Assembly: GCA_020086605.1 (NCBI GenBank)
Contig: JACBWW010000003.1
Location: 4,076,489-4,140,488 of the forward strand
Reading direction: 5' to 3'
Length of the DNA stretch: 64,000 nt
Source: Lanius collurio
Lineage: Eukaryota > Chordata > Aves > Passeriformes > Laniidae
Below, in pieces: positions 1 through 12,400 of this stretch. How positions within the stretch are numbered: position 1 is the stretch's first letter; the number at the start of each line of letters is the position of its first letter. The position numbers and the translations under genes are program-made. Under the pieces are notes generated by a model. The model made no database searches, was not told where the DNA came from, and worked only from the letters and a program-made list of their open reading frames with translations.

Positions 1-3000
1 TCCTATTGAGACAATTTGAAAGCAGAATGAGCTGGAAGACAAAAGCAATTTACATTTGTGAGTTCAGTGTTGCAAAATTACAAAAGCAAAGCTCTTTACT
101 CAAGGAAACAAACAAAAAAATCTTAGAGCCTGTCCCTGAGCTAAGATGACAGAGGCACCATGGTATGAATCATCAGGGCATCATATTCAGGCAAACTGTC
201 AGCATTGGTAGAGGTCCTGCAACCTTTCTTAGCGAGAGGTTGAAGAAAAGAATTTTGTACCATTTCCCATTGTGCTGAGCAAGAATTTGCCTGGAAGCCT
301 TGCTTGACAGATTGGCCCCTATTCCCACTATGATTTGTGCTTCTGTGAAACACGAGTGTCTAATGCATGGGCCATAATGCAGGGACAGGCTAGCTTCAGC
401 TCTCCTGAAAAATGATACAGAGATGAAAAGATGGGCTCTGCTCCACCTTTCATGCTTTTCATATTTGCATTTGGAGTGTACACAGGCAGGACCCCAGACA
501 GAACTGACAGACAATTAAAAGGCCACTGAACAGAAGCAAGTGTATCTGTGTGACACATGACCTCTGTGAGCACACAATATCATAGGGCATAAAACAACGT
601 CTTGCTATCAACCTGAAGTCAAAAGAGAATTATATTAAGCCCTGCCAAAAGGTTAACTTCTCTGTAGCAGGAGCTTTGTTCTGACTGTGTCTTTCTTATC
701 AAAACTTTGGGATTCTTTTTTCCTGATGGAACTTAATCTTTCAGATTTGGGGCAGGAGGTATAACAAGTAACACAAAGAAGTAAACACTATGAAATTCTA
801 AGAGGCAAGTAGGACACATTTTTTAGCATTTAGTTAAAGAGAGTACTATCTTATGTGAACTCTGAGAATGCATGGTGGATGCAATTTGTCCTTTGAAAAA
901 GGTGCTTAGAAAAGTAGTAAAATAAAGGATCCTTGCAGATTTGCGTAAATTCTAATTGGAAAAAAAAAGGCAACAATAGGGTATTTTAAGTGTACTGTGT
1001 TGTGTATGGATTTGACATAGAGAAACAGATTTTAGGAGTGTCCTCATTTCCACCTGCTCATCTTGCCTTGTGCATTCTAGTGGAAACCCTACAGTATATA
1101 GTGTTATTTTTGTATGTGAAAAATTTGAGATTTTAAAAAGTCATTGTTACATAAAGAGGATGTTTATTTTGTCAAAATTAGAGTCTTTGAAACAGTAAAA
1201 TTATACAGTCTATTTCCACCAGATGCTGAATATCCTATTTTTTTAAATTTTTTTTCCCTTTTTTTGAGAATTGGGCAGCGTAATGTGCAGGAATATAGAC
1301 AAATGCTGTGAGGCACTTTATTGTTGACTTGCTAGGATATTTATGTTACATAATGGGTGTTGCAGAATAATGTTTGCAGTTTCCTATGCCAAATGCATTC
1401 TGAAATATTTGCAGTATCATAGAGCAGATGGAAATTAAAGTAGTGTTTAAGCTCAAATCTATTCTCATTGATAGTATATTGCAAGGCTGGATCTAAGCAA
1501 ACCTTCAAAACAAACTTTCTAGGTATTTAAGATGTGTAAATATGAATATAGAAAATTCAGTGGAGAGTGATTAAACACATGGTAAATATTCTGGTTTTGA
1601 TTTTACTTGAACTGACTTAGGAGATAAAATGCTTCAAATGTTGTCAATAGTTTTGTCCTAAAGAGAAGAAAACATCTTGTGTATCTGTGTCCATTCCATT
1701 TAATTTGAGTGATTATTTTTTCTTCTTGAACATGTAATCCAAGTAGAAAATAGGATGCTTGAATAATTGTCATGCTTCTGATATTTGATGGCTTCCATAA
1801 TTCCCAGTTTGGATCCTGTAGGACCACATTCAATTTATAGGAGGATGCATTGTTACAAAACTGTGAAGGGATAATTTTCCAGAGTTTCACCTTACTTTGT
1901 CAAATTTTGTGGAATTTTTTGTTGTTCTCATTGTTCATTCATTTTATGGTTTCATTTGAAACTATGAAAGGCTTTGTTAAAAAAAAAAAAAATATGAAGA
2001 GAAAAATCCCCAAAGAAATGGATTGGTATTGAAAAAAAAAAATTGTTTTACAACTGTGACAGTTTTCAATTTGCAAAAACAGTTAAGTAAATTAATGCTG
2101 AATGGGAATTATTTCACACCTGTCAAAGATAATTTGCCACATTCGTCCTCTCCTCCTTTTCTGAGCATCTCCCATGTCCATATTAGGTGCCAGCGGACAA
2201 TGTAAGTTAAACTGGGAAAGCAGCAAGCAAGAGAAAGACTGAAATGGAACAAGGACTATGTAATGTTAGGGGAAGGTTGAACCTGAAGATATAACCAGAA
2301 GACAGGCTTGAATCTGAGATGAGTGCCTGCTAAATTGGGTTTCACTGCCATAGCGACTTCAGGTTTGTAGTTTTCCTTGTCCTGGGAAAGAGCATACCAT
2401 ATTTGGTTGCCTTTTCTGAATTGGTGCTTATGGGAATCTGCTTCTAAGTACCTGGAAAGTATCTGGCTTCAATGCTAAGACTGGGTAGGGTTGTTTACAA
2501 TTCCTAGTTATTGTTGACAGTTATGCTGTGTTAATCATCATTCAGTAAAAATGTGACCTTTCCAGCACAAAATGGTGAGCCATGGGAACCTGCATCCAGA
2601 GACAACCTTTAAAAGAAATGTTAACAAAGGAGCAGGCAGTAATTCAGAGCATTTCTGTCATTTTTTTAAAGCATTTGGGATTGGTCTTTAGAAATCAAGT
2701 TTACTAATCTAATTGTGATAATTCATGTTTCCTTCTGTGTCTTCGATCTACCTTAATTTCAGAAAATAATGGAAGTTAGATTGTTGTTTTGGAGAAAAGG
2801 TAGAAAAAGGAAGCTATTGATGGTATTTTAAGATTTGGAGGTTAGAAGGGGAAAGCAGGAACAAGCCTTAATATCAACTAACCTATTCTGAAACAAAGAG
2901 AAAACATCACGAGGAGGCGTATTGATTAGAAAAAGTAGGGATTGCTTGTTCCATCAATCTTCTATCTGTGAACCTGGGCTTCATGAAACTTACCTCTATA

Positions 3001-4680
3001 CTGGGATGAAATCATCACCTGGAAATTAGAAACCAATAGATATTATTTTTAATTTAACAGTCATACAAGTACCATTTTACCATTTGTAGTAATACGTCTT
3101 ATGCTTGACAACGTTGACACTACATTTCCCTAATTTTCTCTGAATGCTTCATTGTGAATGAGAGAGGAATGCTCATTATAGTGGCAGTAACTTAAGAGAG
3201 GCAACCCACTCCATGCAGCAAGGAACCCTTTATGTAGAATTAATAAAGATGACAAAAAAAGTATTCATAGCATTGTTAGCTTCCTTGCTCTACTGAGGAA
3301 TATAAGACGGTAGCTCATAGTACTGGCCCTTCCTTGGCCTAGAGTATTTTGAAATTTATCTGAAAGGAAATCCACAGGGGATCATTAGGAGAGAGACATT
3401 AGGGCACTTTAAAGCATCTATGGGAATTTTTACTTGGTGAAATTACTTACATATATCTACCTGGAAATTCCTCGGGGAATTTTATAAACTTTTTTCGTCT
3501 TTTTCCCTTCAACTGAAATCAAGATCAATTCACAAAGCCTTCTAGTACTTGACACAACAAACAAATGTGTTGACATGATTAGCAGTGTTTAGAACACCAG
3601 TTCTTGAAGCAAGAGAGACTACAGGCTGTAGCATTAGTCTGTCGAGCCATCAAGTCAGACCCTTTTTCTTACCTTTCTGAGACAGAGAGACTCTTAAATT
3701 GAATAATTGTCATTTTCCAGCTTTCAGTGAGGCCAGAAATCACTAAAGATCTCATTTAAACTTTCTGTTCTAGTTCTCAAGCAAATTTACGATAGAGGTC
3801 AGTCCTTTAGCAAGATTTCTGGAGGGAATTCTTCATCAAAACTGATGGGGTTTTTTTCCCATTGTAGTTTAAACTATCTCCCATCAATTTTTCTTCTCAT
3901 TTCACTCATCTTATTATGACCTTCATAGGATAAAAGAACAGTACAACCATTCCTTTTCTCTGAGTATTGTGCTTCTCAGTATATTATGTAGTTAATATTG
4001 ATTATAAATCACAGTGAGCTCAATGAATGCCTTCCTACTCCTGTACCTCTCCATGACAGGCATTCTTGTGCTTTTAACTACACTTGGAAATCCTACTATT
4101 TTTATGTTTCCTATACAGAAAGATTGTGAGTTCATTGCAGTTTTACAGATAGAACAAACCCATAAATATCCCAGACAATATATGAGATTAGGAAAAGTTA
4201 TTTTCTTCTAACTAAAATGAGATCAATAAATGCACATTAGCCTAATTACCCTAACAATTGAGTTTAGCAAGTTAATAGGATCTGACAACTGTAATGAAAA
4301 GCAAAGATACTGATACATGAGGAAGAGCAAAATAGTATATTGGAAGACGATTATGTGTTTTAAATAACTTTTCTGTACAAGTTTAGAGCTTATGGATGGG
4401 AACATCTGGAGGGTCTGGAGGCTGACAGTCAGTTTGAAAGAAGCATGGCTGTGGCAAAGGCAGGCATATTGTCATCCCTTTCCTGTTGCCAAGATCTTAA
4501 ATAAAGTATATTTCAGCATGAAGGAATGGAGGATATTTGACATATGTTGGTTGGGTTGTTTTTTTGTGCAATATTGTCAGAGACTACCAGACCAGTTGTG
4601 TCGTTCCACCCAGAACCAAACAGTGCCTATGGAGCACTAACGACTCTTTAAATAAAAATCTAAACTCTTCCTTGTTGCTG
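1..4680. other. AT-rich non-coding stretch, no gene seen
   Basis: I see no splice-flanked open frame, RNA gene or recognisable transposon here. Open frames are short (at most 113 codons), overlap on both strands and resemble no protein I know. A-runs occur near 1981-1992 and 2032-2041. The base composition fits avian intergenic or intronic DNA. Confidence 0.6.
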
Positions 4681-5100
4681 AGTAGTGCACTGTATGTGGG
4701 TTCGTGAAGGGTAGGTGCATTTTCCTGAAACATCCGTGGCACAGGAACCATCCCGGTGGGTGCAGTACAGCTCTCCAGCCAGCTCACTCCTTTCACCCGC
4801 CCAGTGCCAGGCGCGGATTCGCACACACGCACTCGAGCCAGACTGCTCAGCCTTACCAGTGGCAGAGGCAGGAGGGCTCTCCTGTGGGATGTGTCTTCTA
4901 TGGACGAGGTTTATCGCTCCCTGCCACACAGGGAACCAGAGACGAAAGGGAGCGGAGCCCCCCGGGCCCAGGGGTTTTGTGCTGGAGTGGGAGAGCATCG
5001 GAACCAAAGATCTGAGGGCACGGGGGCGGTACAAAGGCTGGACTTGGGAATGGGTCAGTGGGGAAGGTCTGGGGGCGTGGAGGGGTACAAGTCAATCAAA
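4681..5100. promoter_or_regulatory. GC-rich, CpG-bearing patch (weak CpG island)
   Basis: In the 300 bases 4741-5040 I counted by hand about 62% G+C and 15 CpG. That is an observed/expected ratio near 0.5, far above the AT-rich surroundings but below the usual island threshold of 0.6. The strand becomes strongly G-rich toward 5080 and contains a GC-box-like GGGGGCGTGG near 5070. Several frames are open at once on both strands, as expected in GC-rich DNA poor in stop codons, so the long ORFs here are not evidence of a protein. It could be a decayed CpG-island promoter of a non-coding RNA, a GC-rich enhancer, or a GC-rich repeat remnant. No TATA box, splice donor or coding exon decides between these. 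Confidence 0.35.
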
Positions 5101-8100
5101 CAGACTAAGTCTGCATAGCACCCCAAAGCACAAGGGAAGAGGCTTTTCCTTTCTCACTGTGAGGTCAAGGGGTGTTCTTAAACCTCGGAACTGGTCCACC
5201 AGCAGGCCCCTGCTATTTCGGGGCTTATTGTCTACTCAGCCGTCATAGCTGCTGGCTCATCAGCTACAGCCGCTGGGCTGAGACAAAGCTGAATCATAGT
5301 TTCTGAACACAAAAGTTTGATTTAACAAGATAATTTTCTGGTGATATACCTATTCTTTTTTTCATTCATTTTCTGCACTGAAATGAGATCAAGCTCCTTC
5401 CTCCACCATTTTTTTTCTGTCTTTCCTGTGATGATGTACAGCACAAAATTTTCCCCAATCTCATTCCATATTTTAACTAAAGAAGTACTACATCTGCATA
5501 TAAAGACAAAATTATAATATATGTGGCACAATCAAAGCAGTGTGTTTTTGTTTTTTAAGTAAAACAAATTCTGAATGGGTTCCTGAGTGCCAACAGTTGA
5601 TATTTTCTTAAAAAAAAAGAAAAGAAAGATATGAAAGCGTCTCAGCTCGCATTTCTGCAATATGAAAAAACCTGCATAGCAGCTTAAGCTGTTAAAACTC
5701 TCCTTCCAAAACTTCTTCTGCCTGGCAGGAGGCACTGTTTCTTCTAACAACGCCACAAGATGTTTTCATCACCCTACCCCAACTTCCCCCTCACTCAGAC
5801 ATGGTGCTGGATGGACTGGGCCCACGAGACTGGTTTTCATTATGAGACCCAGAGAAACCACGGGTGGGGGTAATATAAGAGGTATGTGTGACAATCAGAG
5901 AGGAACAAAGTTACAAAACAAGTGTAATCAAGAGCAGCCTTAGGAATTAGGCTGCACATAGTAGTTTTCATCTGAAGACCTCAAGGCGCTTTGCCTAGAC
6001 TAAGTAACTAATTGTCACAGCAGCCATGAGAGTTTATAGGATTTTACAAATAAGTTTTACAGAGGAAGATCTGAGCTGGCTGTTGGTGTTCTTAGGGCAC
6101 CTCAGGCAGTAGCAAGTTTACACCAGCTCAGAACTGGAAGACTCCATCTAGGAAGAATTTGCATTGACCCTGTTAGACATGGGAAAGATCCAGCAAAACC
6201 ACAGAAGCAGACAACAAGTTTGGGTTAGGTAGGAAGATGCTGTTAGAGAGGATTACAGGACTATATATCTTGCACTGTTGAAAAAAGGATGATAAGGCTT
6301 TTGGCAGGGCAATGTGGCTTTGTTGTCAACCAAAATTGTGTTGAGAAAAGTGAGAGAGAACAGCAAGGGGCCCAAGTTGACTGTGAGAAAGAAGTGAAAA
6401 TCCATCCTTGGAGAGTTGCTTCTGTTTGGAGTCTACATCACACAGCGCTACCTTTTCCCACCTAAAGCAACATTTATTTCCTTGTGGGCTTTGCCTTAAC
6501 TTGCATCAGCATCCCCACAGCACCCTAACAGGATATACCTTATATTTGTCTCTCTCCAAAAGTTCATTAAATCAAAAATTTAGAGTTATTAAAAACAATT
6601 AAAAACAAAAGAGTGACACATTTTCCTCTGAGGAGTGCTTACTTCTCCATTTGCCTTATTCGTGTAATGGAAACACATATAAAAATGAATGTATTATCTT
6701 TATTTGCATATTGTGTGGGCCACACAAGCACAGTACATGCAACAATACAAGGAAACTGAGTCAATGAATCTACTTTAGTGGGAGCAGCGTAGTGTTTTTA
6801 GTGTCATTTGGATTTTATTATTGTTTTATTTACTGTGTATGTGTTGCTTATCTGAAAATTATCACACCACTCATCTTCAAACTGCTAAACACTACCTAAA
6901 AGAAAACTTTTTTAATTCTTATAATAACAAAGGTCTTTTTCTTTCTATCTTTCTATATTCTTACTAGAATAAATTACAATCTTTAATTCTACTGTGTTCC
7001 AAGCCCTTCATATTATGTACTATTTTCTACCTCATTGAAAATATCTTCTTGTTAAGAATACTTTGGGAAATTATTAGGTTTCAATCTTAAATTTATGGAA
7101 GACAAAATTTGTGAGAACAATTTCTCAAAACTGACTAGCTTAGACATGCCATATTAGTGTTTATTACATGGCAATAAAGTGGAACTGAATATTGTTGATA
7201 ACAGCCTATAGCCTTTCTGATGACATCTAATCTGGAGTCAACTTCATAATGTATTTTAGATAAAATAATAGACAAAAGAAATGAAAATAATATAGGTGAT
7301 AGTTTATATTTTTTCACCCTTTTGTTATAATTTATTACGAATTCTGGATATAAGAAAGAATTGCATACCAATTTTGTTTGAAATCCATGTAATTTGTTAT
7401 GAAGATATATACAGTACACTCTCATAATATCTTATATATATATTTAACCTTCAGCAATTATTCTGGAAGTTTAAGAAAGTATCTACTCATTGAATTGACC
7501 AAAACTGATTTCTCTGATTATTCATTGTTCAGTTGTAGTAGATGAAACAATATTTACTTTCTCTACAAGGAAGACTGAGAATTTTTCCTTTGTTAACAAT
7601 CAGAAGGTAAAGACAAAGTTCATATTGTTTGTCTTTGCTCAGCAATGGTTGCCTTTTTCCAATTAATTTCTATGTAGTGCCACAGAATGCGTTGTTATTT
7701 TTTTCCTAATTAAAGTTCAGCAAAAGCAAGTTCAGACTATGTCCACCAAATACAGATGTTGACAATGTGTCAGTTTGTAAAACACGTTCTTAGGAGCAAG
7801 GGAGGTGAAATATTCAATTAGTGGACTGGCTCCTTAGCTGTTACAAGGAAGAATAAATTTTTATTATTTCATATTCTTTCAAAGTCTGACACAGTCCTCT
7901 GAGTATAAAAGGAGGAATACTTAAAATTCATTTTGGTATTCATGATAAGCTCAATTTTGAAAGGCCAGATCTTCAGCATTTATTATGGTTCAGTGAGTCA
8001 GCAATATTGACGACAAAGAATGTGTTGGCAGGTCTGATGGTATCAGAGTGGAGCCAGCAGGGCAGAATTGCCTCCTGAAAAATTCACAGGTGGAACACGT

Positions 8101-8560
8101 GGCTCAGTCATTTTGGTGAGTGAGAACTGGGTTTCTATATTGGGCATAACTGGCATGGTTTGAGTAGGTAAGAGGGATGGTTTTGGTGCCAGTCACAGCT
8201 GGCTCCAGGTGACTCAACCGTGGATGGAAGCAACCTGTCAGACACTGAAACTTTAACTTGTGTGAGGATCATGAGGCAGCTCTGCTTTTACACATTTGGG
8301 TGAAGGCAGAAGCTGTTGCACACAGGAGATCCAGGAAGAGACACGAAAGTTAAAATGAGAGGAGGTAGGTGAGGGTGCGTGTGAGGACACAGAAAGGAGA
8401 TATGGGTGGGAACTCAAGAGGACACACAAAAAGGAGTTGTTTTAAGAGCAATGGGAAGAGAAGCATTTAGAGAAACAAACTGGAAGAGTTACTCTTGGGA
8501 CCAATCCTGGAGATGAACTCTTAGAATGAGGTGATTTGTGACAGAGGCAGGGCTTTCTAA
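5101..8560. other. Non-coding stretch, no gene seen
   Basis: AT-rich sequence without a recognisable gene or transposon. The first 180 bases still have raised GC content as the 4.7-5.1 kb patch tails off. The part from about 8020 is G-rich on the plus strand and may be old retroelement material, but I cannot align it confidently. Confidence 0.5.
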
Positions 8561-8660
8561 GGGGGTGTGGAGGACCCATGCTGGGTCAGGACTTCATAGG
8601 CTGAGGGGACTGCAGCCTATGAAGAAGCCCAAGATGAGAGTTCTTTGCCCACAACAATCT

Positions 8661-9989
8661 CCAGGCAGATGAAGGACTATAAGGGAAATATGGAAATATT
8701 CTCCCTGTAGTAAAATATGAACAGGCCTAATTTATCCCGAACCATAATGATTTGGGAGTATTTTAAATAGTCTTTAAAAACCTGTTTTTTTGAAGGATGA
8801 GATTAAGGTGTGCTGTGTGATATGTTCTAGTCTTCCATGATTAGAAATAAGCAATAATAAATAATAATTCTAGTAAGATTATAAATAGTGTTCCCTGTAG
8901 CAACATAAAGCATCTCTTTTCTTTTTCTGCAAAGATAGCTAATAGTGACAGTAAATATTACCTGTTCTGTGATAAAGCATATTCTCTGATCGGAAAACTC
9001 AAGTGTTTGGAATTTTCTAAAAGAAAAAAACATTATTTGGCTGATGGATTGTTTTAAGAATATTGAGTAGTTGACACCATTGAAAGAAATCCTTGGGAGT
9101 ATACTTCAGGCAAAGACTTTGGTTGTGGTGAAGTTTTGTTGATTGCTGAATTTTTTTCCTTTGTTTTGAAATGGCAAATGCTTCAATGCTCTTCAGTGTG
9201 CCAATATATTATTGTACTACTAATAAAAAATGGAGTCCTTTGGGGTTGGGTATATTTTCAAATATACAATAGCATAGCTGTGCTTCTCTAAAAAGAGGCA
9301 ATTGAAAAAAAAATGAAAAAAAAAGTTGAAAATTGTACAAGAAGTGGAAGAAGCTATAAATTTGTTTAATAAACCAAATTTTCAGTTAACAAATAAGCTT
9401 TTTAATGTTATTAATTTTGTAAATTTTATCTAGCTTGAGCAAAACAAGAAAAAATGTTCTCAATGTTTTTTTTTTAATGATCAGATTTTTGATAGCTGAA
9501 ACAAGATGTAGAATTATATTTACTGTTGACACATTTTATCATTTTTTCTTCCTTTAGAAACTTGATTATCTAATATTTCCATGTCAAATTAAAACAAAGG
9601 GAAATAACTACTGGGCAGTTGTTCTACTCTTATACAGAAGCTATGATTAAAAATAATTTTAGATATTCATTTTTCTGAAGGGCTACTGCATATTTTCAGC
9701 ATTATAGGGATCTAATCTCAATCTCTGTCAACATTTATATCCTAAGAACCATTCCTTTGAATGAAATTTAACTTCTTTCCTAGATAGCTGCCAGTAGCAT
9801 CTCTTAACAGCTTTTTATCATCATTATGTGTGTATAACTGATCTGAAATTTATAAAATAAGGATTAGCATATCTAAAAATGCACAGAGATATATTTAGCT
9901 GAACAGGGTTGACCTTAGTTTTGTATGGTGTAAAGAAGGATACAGAATACCTGTCACTTATCAAGTAGTGTTCAGATTTGTGTTGTTTT
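8661..9989. other. AT-rich non-coding stretch
   Basis: No gene, splice-flanked frame or transposon seen. Short A- and T-runs occur near 9306-9325 and 9468-9476. Confidence 0.55.
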
Positions 9990-10433
9990 GGACCCTTCAC
10001 TACAGGAAGGACATTGACATGCTGGACTGTGTTCAGAGAAGGGCAAGGAAGCTGGGAAGCTGCTGAAGCACACTGGTAAGCCTGAGAAGGCTGAGAGGGA
10101 CCTTATCACTCTCTGTAACTACCAGAAGGGAGACTGTAGTGAGGTGGGAGTCAGTGTCTTATCCCAGGTAACAAGCAGTAGACGAGGGAAAATGGCCTCA
10201 ACTAACCTCAGAAAAGGTTTAGAATGGCTGTTAGGAAAGACTTCTTCACCAGAGGAGTGTCAGCAACTGGAAGAGGCTGCCCAGGAAAGTGGTTGATCCA
10301 ACATTCCTGGAGGTGTTTAAAAGATGTGCACATAGGGCAGTGAGGGACATGATCTGGTCTTGAGCCTGGTGTTGCTGGGTTAATGGCTGGACTCGAAGAT
10401 CTTAATGGTCATTTCAACCTATACGATTCTATG
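9990..10433 (+). mobile_element. CR1 LINE, 5'-truncated 3' end
   Basis: The segment opens with the CR1 word gacccttcactacaggaagg, which lies in the end of ORF2. Recognisable CR1 blocks follow in order: the tggactgtgttcagagaagggcaa-like block, ccttatcactctctgtaacta, agaggctgcccaggaaagtgg, cattcctggaggtgttta, and the hallmark end with ggctggactcgaagatctt then cgattctatg. It is 5'-truncated, as most genomic CR1 copies are. About 60 bases of the usual ORF2 end are missing around 10055-10085, between the AAGCTGG block and the GAGGGACCTTATC block. Frame disruptions show it is dead. CR1 is a non-LTR retrotransposon of birds and reptiles; this copy is on the plus strand. Confidence 0.93.
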
Positions 10434-12119
10434 TGTGAGTGTAAATCTATTAATGTATTGTGTAGCATAAACAAGAGAAACAATAAGAATGAAGCACATA
10501 ATTTTAATTAAAATTTCTTGTACTTGATATCAAAGAAATAAAATACTGTAAAATAAAGAGTAATGATTTTTTTAAGAGACAAAGCTACTTATTAATTTAT
10601 TAAATCCATCAGTAACCATTCAAATTCAAATTTTTTCATGCACTGAGTTTCTCTTCCTTTCTGACTTGCTTTTCTTTGATTTACTCTCCTCCCTAGTATG
10701 TGACAGATTTGTGACATCAAATATAAAGCAACTTTAAAACTACAATACACAGTTTTCTGTGCTTTCTGGAGAGTTAGTGCTGGACAGAACACAGACTTTA
10801 TTCCTATGGTTGATGAAAAAAATCTGAGAAAATGAGAGTTTCACTGTAAAACTTCATGGGAACAGATTGATGACAAGTCCTTACTTCTTTTAATTCCTCT
10901 CATGAATAATTAAAAAATGCTAGGATTTGATCTTCAGAAGTAGCAAATATGTGCAACTTCATTGGTCTTCCAGTAATAATGAAATATTGTGCAAAACAAC
11001 TTTGAAAATAAAGAGATCTGATACGTGTTTGGGCTTTCTTCGGGAAACTGCTGATTAATTATGATACAGATTGTTTATTAATTTTGCTTCTCTAGAGGAG
11101 TCAAATCTTGGGAAATGTAATTGTGATGCACAGCCTCTGTTTGGAACCTATGAAAGTTTTAATCTTTCTCTCACAGAGTCCCTCAGACAAAATTATTCTT
11201 ATTTGCTGTTGCCATTTATACACAGTATTTGCAAACAAAGTCAAAACACAGCACTTCATAGTTTCAAAATACTGTACTACAAGTCTGGCAACAACAGCAT
11301 ATATAGTAAAACTCTTCAGAGTACTAATTAAGTTTTTCTGAAAATATTATTAGAGGGATTTACTACTAAAAGATGTCTGTAGATCTCCTTGAAGTCTATA
11401 GTTTACAAGGGCAATGGAATTTTGACCATAATCTGTGGGCTGTAGATAGTGACATTAAAACACTGCTTACTTCTCTCAAAGGGACAGTGTCAAAGTAGAA
11501 TCTCCATATAATATTTTCAAAAATCTTTGAGATCCTCACATAAAAAGAACATAGCTGTTCAAAGTAATTTTTTTCCAGTAGGGAATATTTCTGACTTTAT
11601 TTTCAGTGTCCACACCTATTAGGTTCTTGTATGTTTCCAGAACTCAGTTAGATCCTAGTATGTATTTCCTGAGAAAATCTTTTAAATTAGTAGAAAAAAT
11701 AAAATAAACTTGGTTACCTGTATATAAACCAGGCCTTTCTATCCTTCGTGGTGATATTGTACTGTAGCTGTGGTGTCATAAGCACTAATGGGAAAAAAAA
11801 ATGGAGTGCAGGTTGTCAAGAAATCTTTAGAAACCAATTAACTGAAGTTTGTCAAACTAAAGAGGCCCAAACCTACAGGGAGAGTTAATAGCTTTATTTC
11901 AAAGACAAAGTTACAGCTCACTGTAGGGCCTCTGCAGTCCATCTAGTTCTTGTTGAAATAACCTACTTATAAAATGCCAAGATTTGTTTTGTTTCTCTTT
12001 TTAGTTTTGTTTCACTAATATTTTATTTTAGTTAAAATTTTGCTTGGCTAACATGACAATATATGTGTGTGTGTGTGTGTGTTTTATTTCTCCAGCACTG
12101 TAGATATAAACTTTCTCCC
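10434..12119. other. AT-rich non-coding stretch
   Basis: No gene or transposon recognised, apart from the (GT)n run listed separately. The overlapping frames at 11071-11341 are low-complexity, with no splice support and no family resemblance. Confidence 0.55.
12064..12082. repeat. (GT)n microsatellite
   Basis: About nine uninterrupted GT units, preceded by an AT-rich edge (acaatatat). A simple dinucleotide repeat. Confidence 0.95.
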
Positions 12120-12400
12120 AGTTAATATCACAAAATGTAACAAGGAGTTAAGTTGGAGTCGCAAAGTCTGCAGTTCGTAACTTGACATCCTGTCTTTGCA
12201 GAGTCCACTCTGCAGCTGACACAAAGCTCTATTTAATGTGCTGCCAATCACTTCTAGTCAAGTACAGTACCGTAAATCCTCGAGTACTCTTTCAAAATGA
12301 TTTTGTTTATATCTTTTTCCATTTAATCTGTTTTTCTCTCACCATACAGTGACGTGTAAATCCAAGCAAAATTGCCAGTATTGGCTCCAGGAAAAAGCGT
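12120..12400. promoter_or_regulatory. Possible conserved non-coding element
   Basis: Compared with its flanks this block has high sequence complexity, no simple repeats and several CpGs (near 12160, 12176, 12271, 12280 and 12352). It also has enhancer-type words: cagctg E-box near 12213, ccaatca near 12244, tgacgtg near 12350 and a Hox-like tttaat near 12231. No open frame spans it. The call rests on appearance only; conservation was not tested. Confidence 0.25.

Noticed and set aside
4704..5248. Overlapping open frames of 103, 177 and 120 codons on the plus strand and 124 on the minus strand
   Set aside because: Several frames on both strands are open together because the patch is GC-rich and poor in stop codons. 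No frame has splice sites or a recognisable domain.
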